DNA of 64,000 nt, taken from assembly GCA_963806635.1 (NCBI GenBank), contig CAWDZA010000021.1, positions 171,301-235,300 on the forward strand. The letters are read 5' to 3'. The stretch is from CAVVEQ01 sp963806635. Its GTDB lineage: Bacteria > Chloroflexota > Anaerolineae > Anaerolineales > Anaerolineaceae. This document shows positions 7,950 to 15,989 of the stretch, piece after piece. The notes under the pieces are model-generated. The model ran no database searches. It saw nothing but the letters and a program-made list of their open reading frames with translations, and was not told the origin of the DNA. Position 1 is the stretch's first letter. Every line of letters starts with the position of its first letter. A program made the translations under genes and the position numbers.

Positions 7950-8396
7950 ATGACTGAAACGCACACAGAGAATACGGTCGTTTACGATTACAACAAGGGT
8001 CCCGGCTGCCTGGTACGCGGGCTCTGGTTCATTTTCATCGGACTCTGGCTGGGGGGTATTTGGAGTGTGATCGCCTGGATCCTGACCATCACCATCATTG
8101 GCATGCCGCTGGGGCTGTGGATGCTCAACCGCATCCCGCAGGTGATGACCCTCAAACCCGTGCGCACAGTCTCCACCGTCTCGGTGGTGAATGGAGTTCC
8201 GGTGATCACCCACCGAAATCCAAAACAGGTCTTCTTCCTATGGCGGGCGATTTACTTCATCCTGATCGGCTGGTGGTTCAGTCTGATCTGGCTGATGTTG
8301 GCCTGGTTGATCACCGGCTTCACCCTGGGGCTGGGATTGCCGCTGGCGTTCTGGATGTTCGACAGGGTGCCGGGGATCACAACGCTACAAAGGTAG
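7950..8396 (+). CDS. YccF-family inner membrane protein
   Basis: A 148-residue membrane protein with two copies of the YccF domain (PF03733). The first copy runs from about residue 19 to 67 and the second from about 93 to 145; each has two hydrophobic helices and ends in a similar block (MLNRIPQVMTL and MFDRVPGITTL). The function of the family is not known. ATG 7950 is preceded by GGAGG nine bases upstream. A TATAAT at 7881-7886 is a possible promoter. The gene stands between gatA and another small membrane protein, with no evident operon partner. Confidence 0.87.
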   Translation: MTETHTENTVVYDYNKGPGCLVRGLWFIFIGLWLGGIWSVIAWILTITIIGMPLGLWMLNRIPQVMTLKPVRTVSTVSVVNGVPVITHRNPKQVFFLWRAIYFILIGWWFSLIWLMLAWLITGFTLGLGLPLAFWMFDRVPGITTLQR

Positions 8397-8441
8397 GCGT
8401 GCTTTGTTGATTGGTTGATTCGTGAGGAGGCTGAGGCCAGC

Positions 8442-8473
8442 TCAACCATTCAACCTATCAACCTTTCAACTTT
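8442..8473. repeat. Tandem 8-bp repeat array, TCAACCNN x4
   Basis: Four successive 8-base units: TCAACCAT, TCAACCTA, TCAACCTT, TCAACTTT. Reverse-complement units of the same type (TTGGTTGA) lie 25-35 bases to the left, so the region could fold. A second array with the same unit and copy number is at 47668-47699. Confidence 0.7.
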
Positions 8474-8490
8474 CTTGAACTTTCAATATA

Positions 8491-8546
8491 TCCTGCGCCG
8501 TGCTACACTAGTTTAAAGCAAACTTATCCTGCGGCACGGCGCAGGA
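8491..8546. repeat. 13-bp inverted repeat in the leader of a membrane protein gene
   Basis: Perfect arms TCCTGCGCCGTGC (8491-8503) and GCACGGCGCAGGA (8534-8546) are separated by 30 bases and end 24 bases before the start codon at 8571. There is no T run, so this looks like a leader structure or operator, not a terminator. Confidence 0.6.
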
Positions 8547-8570
8547 ATTTGCTTCAACGGGGAGGCAGAA

Positions 8571-9044
8571 ATGAACCTTATGGGGTTATTCTCTATCTCA
8601 GGTGCGGACCTGTTATTCGTCATCAGCGCGCTGTTGTTCAATCTGTTTATCATTGGTGTTTATATTGCCCAGAAATTGGGAAAAGCAGGTTTGGTGCACA
8701 AATTCGGGATCGCGCTGCTTTGTCTGACCATTCCGTTTCTGGTGGTTTTTATTTCTTTTCTAATAACGGGAAAACCAGCCTGGCAGTACCTGGTCTTCCT
8801 GGCGATCTTTGTCTACATGTTCCTGGAATGGCTCTGGGATTACCGGATGAAGATCGATTTCCGTTCGCAACCCAAACTGCATATCCCCTACATCATCCTC
8901 TTCTACTTCGTTCTTTTTGGCAATCTCAGAATCGCTTTCACGATTAGTCCCACATGGGGCTGGATCATATCCGTTTCCTTCTGGCTGTTGCTGGCGGCGT
9001 TGATCGTTACCCTGATTCCAGTGAGAAGACGCGCCAAAGAATAA
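8571..9044 (+). CDS. Small multi-pass membrane protein, unknown function
   Basis: A 157-residue, very hydrophobic protein with about five predicted membrane helices (near residues 11-33, 45-65, 70-90, 103-123 and 128-150) and a short basic C-terminus (RRRAKE). I do not recognise a family. ATG 8571 has GGGGAGG six to seven bases upstream, which also rules out the competing frame starting at 8549. It has its own leader containing a 13-bp inverted repeat and an 8-bp tandem array. Confidence 0.72.
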   Translation: MNLMGLFSISGADLLFVISALLFNLFIIGVYIAQKLGKAGLVHKFGIALLCLTIPFLVVFISFLITGKPAWQYLVFLAIFVYMFLEWLWDYRMKIDFRSQPKLHIPYIILFYFVLFGNLRIAFTISPTWGWIISVSFWLLLAALIVTLIPVRRRAKE

Positions 9045-9138
9045 TCCCTGGAACGTTTTTCATTCAATTGGGTTATTAATGGCAGATGATTTCCCCCACG
9101 ATTGGGGATAGAATCTTTTCACGAATGGACCTCTGCCG

Positions 9139-10062
9139 ATGAAAAACCCTGCCCCTATTAAACACCCCACCCGCGAATTCATCTCCGAAGGACGCCGGAT
9201 GCCAGGTTATTCATTTTTTGACCTGGTGCATGGGTTGGTTTACGGTTATTTTCCATACCTGTATATCGCCATTGGCAAGGGAGAGCACCCGCTAGGCCGG
9301 GCTGCAGGCAGGGTGTGGGGAACGTGGCGCAGGGTCTTCCCCGCCAGGCCAAAGCCCGAGGAGAAAAAAGGCGTCGGTTTTGCCGATACATATCACGGCA
9401 AGGCTATACCCCTCGAGACGGCCAAACAACTGGTATCCGTCAAGCAGGACCTGACCATCTCGTACCCCGAGCAGGTCATCCCTTACCCCCTGGCACGTGA
9501 GCTGATCCTGCACGATCCCGATCACATTATCGCACTCGATTGTCCCTGCCGGGCCTCCAAGGAAAACCCTTGCCAGCCGGTGGATGTGTGCTTGATCGTA
9601 GGCGAGCCCTTCGCCAGCATGGTTGCTGAAAGTCATCCCAGCCGCACAAAATGGATCACACCTGAACGCGCGCGCGAGATCCTTGAAGAGGAAGAACAGC
9701 GCGGGCACGTGCATCACGCCTTCTTCAAGGATGCCATGCTGGGGCGGTTCTACGCCATCTGCAACTGCTGCGCCTGCTGCTGCGGCGCCTTGCAAGCCCA
9801 GCGCAACGGCACCCCCATGCTGGCATCCTCCGGCTATCTCAGCCGGGTGGATGAAGCAGCCTGCCAGGGCTGCGGTACCTGCGGGGATTATTGCCAGTTC
9901 AGCGCCATCTCCGTGAAGGATGGGTATAGTGTTGTGGATGATGTGAAGTGTATGGGCTGTGGGGTGTGCGTCAGCCATTGCCCCAATGATGCCATGCGCC
10001 TGGAGCTGGCACCCTGGAAGGGACAGCCCATGACCTTGCCGGCAGAAATGTTGGCTATTTGA
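9139..10062 (+). CDS. Cys-rich 4Fe-4S protein with two C-terminal ferredoxin motifs
   Basis: A 307-residue soluble iron-sulfur protein. Four cysteine groups are seen: CPCRASKENPCQPVDVC, then CNCCACCCG, then CQGCGTCGDYC, then CMGCGVCVSHCP. The last two are classic ferredoxin 4Fe-4S motifs. The first two are unusual and could hold further clusters or a metal site. The N-terminal third carries a hydrophobic patch (FDLVHGLVYGYFPYLYIAIG), so membrane contact is possible. It is likely an electron-transfer protein; the partner is not evident, since the neighbours are small membrane proteins. A TAGAAT -10-like element lies about 25 bases upstream of the ATG. Confidence 0.78.
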   Translation: MKNPAPIKHPTREFISEGRRMPGYSFFDLVHGLVYGYFPYLYIAIGKGEHPLGRAAGRVWGTWRRVFPARPKPEEKKGVGFADTYHGKAIPLETAKQLVSVKQDLTISYPEQVIPYPLARELILHDPDHIIALDCPCRASKENPCQPVDVCLIVGEPFASMVAESHPSRTKWITPERAREILEEEEQRGHVHHAFFKDAMLGRFYAICNCCACCCGALQAQRNGTPMLASSGYLSRVDEAACQGCGTCGDYCQFSAISVKDGYSVVDDVKCMGCGVCVSHCPNDAMRLELAPWKGQPMTLPAEMLAI

Positions 10063-10077
10063 ACGGTGCGCCCGGGT

Positions 10078-10083
10078 TATAAT
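10078..10083 (+). promoter_or_regulatory. -10 element of the YcxB-like gene, leaderless layout
   Basis: TATAAT followed by six bases and then the ATG at 10090, with no ribosome site in between: the same spacing as at gatC. Confidence 0.55.
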
Positions 10084-10089
10084 TTCAGC

Positions 10090-10629
10090 ATGGAAATCAA
10101 ATACTCTCTCACCCTGGATGATATGGTGGATTTGAACCTATTCCGCATCCGGATCCTTCCGGAAATTGCCAGACGCCAGAAGATGATGCGCTGGGGATAC
10201 CTGGTGATCATGCTTTTCCTCACCATTGTGCTTTATTTGACCGGCATCGGCCTGGTGGTTTGCCTACTGATGGTGGCCATCATCGTCGGTTTTTTCTTTT
10301 ATTTCCCGCAATATCAGAAGCGGCAATTGCGCCGGATGCTGTATAAGGATTACAAAGACCCAGAGAGGGAGAAGGTGCTAAAGGATCGGTTGGCGGTCAC
10401 CGATGACATAGGCATCGAATTGACCACCATCAAGGGCAAGCGCCGTTTCGGGTGGGGGGATTTCGCGACCGTTGAGCGCAAGCCCGACGCCTTGTTTGTG
10501 CTCTTCAGTGATAAAAACTCCTTCACGATCACGCGGAGCGGGGTGACGGAAGGCGATTATGACGCTTTTGTGGAGGAGATTGCCCGCAAATCCGGCAAGG
10601 GTGAGATCATCGATCTTCCCGCGGCCTGA
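10090..10629 (+). CDS. YcxB-like membrane protein
   Basis: A 179-residue protein with two adjacent membrane helices (about residues 37-73) and a C-terminal soluble part. The block GWGDFATVERKPDALFVLFSDKN with a following FTI segment resembles the YcxB-like domain (PF14317), whose function is unknown. ATG 10090 is chosen over an in-frame upstream start because TATAAT lies just before it. The last 23 bases overlap the convergent methyltransferase gene. Confidence 0.72.
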   Translation: MEIKYSLTLDDMVDLNLFRIRILPEIARRQKMMRWGYLVIMLFLTIVLYLTGIGLVVCLLMVAIIVGFFFYFPQYQKRQLRRMLYKDYKDPEREKVLKDRLAVTDDIGIELTTIKGKRRFGWGDFATVERKPDALFVLFSDKNSFTITRSGVTEGDYDAFVEEIARKSGKGEIIDLPAA

Positions 10630-11260
10630 TACGGACAGGCGAAGGAACCAGCATTTTCAACCCCGGGATGAGTGCCGGGGTTTTTTGTTGGTAGTCCAGG
10701 TAGGCTCCGCCAAATTCCTGCGCCAGCTTGCGTTCTTCAAAAACCATCCCGATCAAGAAATAACTTGTGACGCCAATGGCGAAAGCAAGTGAATTCACGG
10801 TCAATGAGGGGGAAAACCAGAGCACAACAAGGCTGAAGGTATAGATCGGGTGCCGGACCAGGCGGTAAAGCCCACCGGTCACAAGTCTTGCAGATCCAAC
10901 AGAACCCTCTTCGGAAAAGAGCTGGCTCACGCCTGCAAAGGAAAAGGCTCCCGTTTGCATCACCGCAAGGACCACCGCCAGAACGCCGCCGAGTTGTACC
11001 AGGCGAAAAATGCTGTTCCAGGGAGTGGGCACGCTCCATAGCGGTTGATCCGGTGAAGTTGCCAGCAGCCATACAATTGGCAGTAGGGTAAGGACTGCTA
11101 TGAGGTTATAGAGCAGACGGTACCAATGGTTGTAGTAGCCTTCGCCAAGGACCCATTTCATAATGTCCTTTCCTCGATGCGAAGCCATGATTGAATGGAA
11201 CAATCCGTAGAGAGCCATGGAGAAAAGAATAGGGAAAAAACCGGTTTGAAATAGCTGCAT
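10607..11260 (-). CDS. Membrane methyltransferase, isoprenylcysteine/phospholipid methyltransferase-like
   Basis: An integral membrane protein of 217 residues with five or six helices. The C-terminal region holds GGLYRLVRHPIYTFSLVV and, further on, FEERKLAQEFGGAYLDYQQ; the RHP and EE-x-(K/R) pattern marks the ICMT/PEMT/NnrU group of SAM-dependent membrane methyltransferases. It would methylate a lipid or thiol at the membrane; the substrate is unknown. ATG 11260 has AGGTGG four bases upstream. Its 3' end overlaps the convergent YcxB-like gene, and the plus-strand terminator of that gene lies inside its coding sequence. Confidence 0.8.
   Translation of the reverse strand: MQLFQTGFFPILFSMALYGLFHSIMASHRGKDIMKWVLGEGYYNHWYRLLYNLIAVLTLLPIVWLLATSPDQPLWSVPTPWNSIFRLVQLGGVLAVVLAVMQTGAFSFAGVSQLFSEEGSVGSARLVTGGLYRLVRHPIYTFSLVVLWFSPSLTVNSLAFAIGVTSYFLIGMVFEERKLAQEFGGAYLDYQQKTPALIPGLKMLVPSPVRIRPREDR
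10659..10686 (+). terminator. Terminator of the YcxB-like gene, inside the convergent gene
   Basis: Stem AACCCCGG / CCGGGGTT with an 8-base loop, running into six T. It is embedded in the 3' coding part of the minus-strand methyltransferase gene. Confidence 0.82.
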
Positions 11261-11328
11261 CTCGCCACCTTTATAAAGTTTGGATGCGGATCTGAACTAA
11301 AAGTTGCTTATTGGATTGAGTTTTTCGA

Positions 11329-11358
11329 TAAAAAGAAAGGGCGGGCTTGAGCCCGCCC
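11329..11358 (-). terminator. Terminator of the rho-peptidase operon
   Basis: Perfect 8-bp stem GGGCGGGC / GCCCGCCC with a 4-base loop; on the minus strand TTTCTTTTT follows. It resembles the hairpins at 36788 and 59677. Confidence 0.85.
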
Positions 11359-11391
11359 TGCCGAATTCATTTGATGGAAAAGCACCTAATA

Positions 11392-12570
11392 CTACGGCAG
11401 CACCTGGTGCGGGTTGATGAACGCACCGTTCTGGCGGATCTCGAAATGGATGTGCGGACCGGTGGAATTGCCGCTGCTGCCTGCCGCCCCGATGAGAGAC
11501 CCCTGTCCCACACGCTGCCCACATCGTACGTTGACCGAGCTGAGGTGGGCGTAGAGTGTATGGAAGGTTGCATACGTTGTATCGTGCTCGATGATGACCG
11601 TGTTGCCATAGCCATCCGTGCGCCCCCCGGCAAAGACGACCACACCTGAATCAGATGCGTAGACTGCGTCACCAACATATGCGGCGATATCGATGCCGAG
11701 GTGGCCGCCCCAAAAATCGTTTCCCGAAATGGCGGTGGTGTTGCTGGGCCATATGAACGTGCCTGTGCCGGCGTAAAAATCGTCCGGGATGGCGCACTGG
11801 TTGTTGATGGAGCGGGTTGCACCGGATTTCGGGCTGTATGCGATGGGCACCACCCACTGAGTGAATTCACTTTTTCCACCGGGGATCATCACATACTGAT
11901 TTGGTTGGATGACCGGGTTGGTCATATCAATGTTGTTTCCCGGCCACATGAGAATATCCTCGGGGGTGACGTTATATTTCCCGGAGACGCTTTCCAGGGT
12001 ATCCCCCTCCTGCCAGAGGTAATAAATGCCATCCACAGGGGGAATGTTTAATTGCGAACCCACAGAAATATTCTGTGGATCATCCTTCAACACCGAAAAA
12101 TTGGACCAGAGCACAGATTCAGGCTTGAGCTTATAGTGGTTGGCGATACCGAAAATCGAATCACCCTTCTCAACCACATACGTTGTGGCAAACTCGCTAC
12201 CGCGGTCGGGTCGTGTGGTGACGGGATTGGCCAGACGGATAAGCGCATCGCCTGCAACAGTGGGCTGGAACTCTGGCAGAGGGACACTGAGCGGAGAAAG
12301 CGTGCTGGCGGGTTCGGTGGAGGTGGAAGCAGCGGTCGGGATCACTCCGAAAAACTGCAGAATGACGACCACCAGGATCAAACCGACAATGCCCACGCCA
12401 GCCCAAGCCAGCCAGGGAGAGAAATCCCGTTTGGCGGGTTTCTCCGGGGCAGGTTTGGTTTCCATGGGCGGGGATTCCGGTTCCTTTACCGGCGAAGCCG
12501 AAGGTTTGGGTTCCTTTACCGGATCGACTGGGGGTTTGGGTTCTTTTTTGGTTTCAACCTTTAATTTCAC
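11392..12570 (-). CDS. Membrane-anchored LysM / M23-family peptidoglycan peptidase
   Basis: Cell-envelope endopeptidase of 392 residues. Order: a cytoplasmic Pro/Lys/Glu-rich tail (about 1-45), one membrane helix (about 51-75), then outside the cell a first LysM domain (YVVEKGDSIFGIANHY), a second LysM (YLWQEGDTLESVSGKY), and a C-terminal M23 domain. Zinc ligands are visible as HLGID and HIH in GPHIHFEI, with TLYAHLSS between them. It should cut peptide bridges of peptidoglycan or regulate such enzymes. The GTG start overlaps the rho stop (GTGA), so translation is coupled to rho. Such coupling of an envelope enzyme to rho is odd functionally. Confidence 0.9.
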   Translation of the reverse strand: MKLKVETKKEPKPPVDPVKEPKPSASPVKEPESPPMETKPAPEKPAKRDFSPWLAWAGVGIVGLILVVVILQFFGVIPTAASTSTEPASTLSPLSVPLPEFQPTVAGDALIRLANPVTTRPDRGSEFATTYVVEKGDSIFGIANHYKLKPESVLWSNFSVLKDDPQNISVGSQLNIPPVDGIYYLWQEGDTLESVSGKYNVTPEDILMWPGNNIDMTNPVIQPNQYVMIPGGKSEFTQWVVPIAYSPKSGATRSINNQCAIPDDFYAGTGTFIWPSNTTAISGNDFWGGHLGIDIAAYVGDAVYASDSGVVVFAGGRTDGYGNTVIIEHDTTYATFHTLYAHLSSVNVRCGQRVGQGSLIGAAGSSGNSTGPHIHFEIRQNGAFINPHQVLP

Positions 12571-13844
12571 GGTTCCTCTGTCAGATTTTCCAGGAATTCC
12601 TGGTTGTTTTTGGTACGTTGCATACGCTGCAGGATTGCCTCGGTGGCTACCGCCGGATCCATGCCGGCACCCTGGGGGAGCTGGCCGATCATCTGCAGGT
12701 ACATCCTTCGCATCAGCCAGACGCGCTGGAGAATATCGGGGCCAAGAAGCAGCTCCTCGCGGCGGGTGGAGGAACGTTCAATATCAATGGCGGGGAAGAT
12801 ACGCCGCTCCTGCAAACGCCGGGAGAGGTGCAGCTCCATGTTGCCGGTACCCTTGAATTCCTCGAACACCACATCATCCAACCGCGATCCAGTATCCACC
12901 AGCGCGGTGGAAAGGATGGTGAGCGAGCCGCCGTTTTCGATATTGCGTGCAGCGCCGAAAAAGCGTTTTGGGGGGTACAAGGCGCTCGGATCCATACCGC
13001 CCGAAAGGGTGCGCCCGGAGGGGTTGACCACCAGGTTGTAGGCCCGTGCCAACCGGGTGAGCGAATCCATCAGGATGACCACGTCGCGGCCGATCTCCAC
13101 CAGGCGCTTGGCGCGCTCCAGGGCGATCTCTGCGGATCGAACGTGCGAGGTAACGGGCTCGTCGAAGGTGGAAGCCACCACTTCTGCATCCACCGAGCGG
13201 TCCATGTCAGTGACCTCTTCGGGACGCTCGCCGATGAGGGCGATGATCAGGTGTGTTTCCGGGTTCTTGATGGAGATCGAATTGGCGAGCTGTTTGAGGA
13301 TGGTTGTCTTGCCGGCTTTGGGGGGCGAGACGATCATTCCACGCTGACCGCGCCCAATGGGAGCGATGAGATTGATGAGGCGTGAGGAAAGGATATCCCG
13401 GTCAGTTTCGAGGTCGAAGCGTTTATCCGGGAAGACCGGGGTAAGCGATTCAAAATTCACACGCTTTCGGGCTTCTTCAGGGTCGAGTCCGTTGACCGAT
13501 TCCACCTTGAGCAGACCGTAATGCCGCTCGGACTCACGCGGCGGGCGCACCACCCCCAGGACGAGATCACCATTCCGCAGGTCGTATCGGCGGAGCTGCG
13601 CTTGCGAGACGTAAACGTCATCCGGTCCGATGGCGTAATTCTGACGCAGGAAGCCGATGCCCTCCGGCATGATCTCCAGCACCCCGCCGCGCATCTCGAT
13701 ACCCTCCTTTTCCGCTTCCAATTGGACGATGCGGACGATCAGGTTCTCCTTCTTCAGGCGGTTGGTGTCGGGCACGTTGAGCGCCTTGGCCTGGTCGCGG
13801 AGGGTGGCAAGCGGAAGATTTTCTAGTTCAAGTATGTTGAGCAT
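12567..13844 (-). CDS. rho: Transcription termination factor Rho
   Basis: Hexameric RNA helicase that ends transcription of untranslated RNA. The 425 residues begin with the Rho N-terminal helical domain (NILELENLPLATLRDQAKAL), followed by the cold-shock-like RNA-binding domain and the ATPase core. Seen in the core: the P-loop PPKAGKTT, the LIGERPEEVTDM block, VILMDSLTRLARAYN (Walker B) and the Q-loop region GTGNMELHLSRRLQERRIFPAID. An in-frame TTG further up (13892) is possible, but ATG 13844 fits the family start. A consensus promoter lies about 170 bases upstream, leaving a long leader that could serve Rho autoregulation. Confidence 0.96.
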   Translation of the reverse strand: MLNILELENLPLATLRDQAKALNVPDTNRLKKENLIVRIVQLEAEKEGIEMRGGVLEIMPEGIGFLRQNYAIGPDDVYVSQAQLRRYDLRNGDLVLGVVRPPRESERHYGLLKVESVNGLDPEEARKRVNFESLTPVFPDKRFDLETDRDILSSRLINLIAPIGRGQRGMIVSPPKAGKTTILKQLANSISIKNPETHLIIALIGERPEEVTDMDRSVDAEVVASTFDEPVTSHVRSAEIALERAKRLVEIGRDVVILMDSLTRLARAYNLVVNPSGRTLSGGMDPSALYPPKRFFGAARNIENGGSLTILSTALVDTGSRLDDVVFEEFKGTGNMELHLSRRLQERRIFPAIDIERSSTRREELLLGPDILQRVWLMRRMYLQMIGQLPQGAGMDPAVATEAILQRMQRTKNNQEFLENLTEEP

Positions 13845-14020
13845 ATCAAAATGACCCCGGATGGATTCTGGTGGTGTAGGCTTAAAAATCAAGCCTGTTC
13901 TGCCTGTCTGTGCAGGCGTTTGAAAGAGCGATTGTCATGAACAGTTGGGATTGTCTTTGGGCTGCCGGCATCTCTGCCCGCAACTCGTGCTACGAATTCA
14001 TTTGCCTCGAAGGTTTAAAG

Positions 14021-14049
14021 ATTATAGCATGCCAATTTGTATCCTGCAA
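14021..14049 (-). promoter_or_regulatory. rho operon promoter
   Basis: On the minus strand TTGCAG (14049-14044), a 17-base spacer, TATAAT (14026-14021). The predicted start near 14014 gives a leader of about 170 bases before the rho ATG. Confidence 0.75.
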
Positions 14050-14099
14050 GCGCATTTTACGCCTGTCAAGGGTTGGGAACCAGCAATTTCCACCCTGTT

Positions 14100-14483
14100 T
14101 CAGACCTGGATGGTGCGCATGGCGGACCAGGTATCGTCAATGGATATCATCGAGTTCGCGGTCATCGAAATGGTCTGCACATACCGCCAGATGATATCGC
14201 GGTTAACGTCAGTCTTTATCCCCGAGGTACCCTTGGGATACGTGATCCAGACCGGGACCCTGGGTGAGAGAACAGGGTGAAGCTCTGCCAGGGCTTTCTC
14301 CAGCGCAGCCTGGTTCTTAATGAAAACCTGAACCACATGAATGGGCGGTTGTGGCTCGCGCAGAAGGATCAACCCCTCTGGCAAGGAACCCATAGATTCC
14401 ACGTAACCAGGGGGATCATTGATCAACAGAAAGCGGTAATCCTTTTTCAGGAACAAGCGCTCGGAGATGGGTTTTTCAGACAT
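14100..14483 (-). CDS. DUF3052-like protein
   Basis: A 127-residue soluble protein. The pattern YRFLLINDPPGYVESMGSLP, a hydrophobic VVQVFIKNQAALEKAL helix, VPVWITYPKGTSGIKTDVNRD and a final DTWSAMR matches the DUF3052 family, which has a methyltransferase-like core with no proven activity. ATG 14483 has GGGAGGAGAG nine bases upstream. It follows nuoN by only 28 bases on the same strand, so it is probably the last gene of the complex I transcript; a working link to complex I is not known. Confidence 0.75.
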   Translation of the reverse strand: MSEKPISERLFLKKDYRFLLINDPPGYVESMGSLPEGLILLREPQPPIHVVQVFIKNQAALEKALAELHPVLSPRVPVWITYPKGTSGIKTDVNRDIIWRYVQTISMTANSMISIDDTWSAMRTIQV

Positions 14484-14511
14484 AATTTCGCTCTCCTCCC
14501 AAACAAGGAGG

Positions 14512-15975
14512 TTATCGGATCACCAGCACAGCCTTGTTTACAAATTCCATCAACCAGCCTGGTTCAAGCCCAAATATGAAGACTGCCGCGGCGGAGATCA
14601 GAGTGATCACGGTCAGCCAGATATCCCTGCGGATGCGCGGCTCGCCGCCGGAGGAGAACATTTTAAAGATCACGCGAAGATAGTAGAAAACGGAAATCAC
14701 CGAGACCAGCACACCAACCGCCGCCAGCCATGGGTATCCGCCATCCAGCACGTCGGTGAAGATGTAGTATTTTCCCCAGAACCCAACTGTGAGCGGCACA
14801 CCCGCAAAAGAGAGCAGGAAGAGTGTCATGCAAACGCCCAGCCAGGGATATTTCCGCCCCAGCCCGGTGTAGTCTTCGATCTCCAGCCCCTGGGCGTCGT
14901 TTTTCTCGACCGCGATGACCACCGCCCAGGCGCCGAAGGAGGTGAGGGCGTAGGCGATGAAGTAAAACACCATGGCTGAAACGATCTCGTTTGTCAACGC
15001 CTTATTGCCGTACGGGACAAAAGCCATCAAGAGGTACCCCGCACTGGCGATGCTGGCGTAGGCCATCAGCCGCTTGATGTTCTTCTGGGAGACGGCCGTC
15101 AGGTTGCCCAGCAGCATGGTGGCCAGCGAGAGCACCACGAAAACCGCGGTGAGATCCACGGAGTAGATGGTGAAATCCTCCAGGAATTCCCGGATCAGCG
15201 CGCCGAAGGCAGCGATTTTGACCCCCACAGCCATAAATGTAGTCACTGGGGTGGGTGATCCCTGATAGACATCCGGCGCCCACATGTGGAAGGGCACCGA
15301 AGCGACCTTGAATCCCAGTCCCACCAGCAGGAATCCTGCCCCCAGCAGCATGAGGGTGGGGTTAAAGAGCGTAGCACTCTCAACGCGATGAAGAATCTCG
15401 GGGATGTTGGTGGTTCCGCTGGCGCCGAAGACCAGGGCAATGCCGTAGAGTAAAAATCCGCTTGCAAACGCGCCGGTAAAGAAATATTTAAGGGCAGCCT
15501 CCTCGGAATCCACGCGCGGGCGAGCGAAACCAGCCATCACGTAAAGCGGGATGGAGAGCAGCTCCAGGCCGAGGAAGAGGGTGATCAAGTCGTTGATCTG
15601 CGAAAGCAGGATCATGCCGCAGACCGAGAAGAACATCAGACTGTAGAGCTCGCCTTTCTCGATCTTCATCCGGCGCATGTAATCCACCGAGAGTGCGGTG
15701 ACGACCAGCCCGGTGAGCATGAAGATCATCGTCAGGGTCACGCTGAAGCCATCCACAACCAGCATGTCGTTGAAGGCGGTTATCCCCAGGGGGATGCCGG
15801 GGATGGAAAACTGCCGGAACGCCAGCACCAGACCAATCGCGAACCCCAGAGCAGCTAAAATGGCAGTGATGCTCTTGCGGTTTTTTGGGATCCAGAGGTC
15901 GACCAGAAGCAGGAAAATCGCCCAGGTGGCGGTGAAGAGCAGGGGAAGAGTAATCTGAAGATTCATGTTCATCAT
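14512..15975 (-). CDS. nuoN: NADH-quinone oxidoreductase subunit N
   Basis: One of the three antiporter-like proton-pumping subunits of the complex I membrane arm. The 487 residues form about 14 membrane helices. The family blocks GLELLSIPLYVMAGF, the TM7-region SVPFHMWAPDVYQGSPTPVT and the K-containing AYASIASAGYLLMAF are present. It starts with two adjacent ATG codons behind GGGAGAG. It follows nuoM after 14 bases. Confidence 0.96.
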   Translation of the reverse strand: MMNMNLQITLPLLFTATWAIFLLLVDLWIPKNRKSITAILAALGFAIGLVLAFRQFSIPGIPLGITAFNDMLVVDGFSVTLTMIFMLTGLVVTALSVDYMRRMKIEKGELYSLMFFSVCGMILLSQINDLITLFLGLELLSIPLYVMAGFARPRVDSEEAALKYFFTGAFASGFLLYGIALVFGASGTTNIPEILHRVESATLFNPTLMLLGAGFLLVGLGFKVASVPFHMWAPDVYQGSPTPVTTFMAVGVKIAAFGALIREFLEDFTIYSVDLTAVFVVLSLATMLLGNLTAVSQKNIKRLMAYASIASAGYLLMAFVPYGNKALTNEIVSAMVFYFIAYALTSFGAWAVVIAVEKNDAQGLEIEDYTGLGRKYPWLGVCMTLFLLSFAGVPLTVGFWGKYYIFTDVLDGGYPWLAAVGVLVSVISVFYYLRVIFKMFSSGGEPRIRRDIWLTVITLISAAAVFIFGLEPGWLMEFVNKAVLVIR

Positions 15976-15989
15976 TCGGTATTCTCTCC

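Noticed and set aside
8442..8473. Tandem repeats considered as CRISPR
   Set aside because: Units are 8 bases with no spacers; no cas genes in the window.
8549..8947. 132-codon frame overlapping the membrane protein at 8571
   Set aside because: The frame at 8571 has the ribosome site and a clean membrane-helix pattern; this one has neither.
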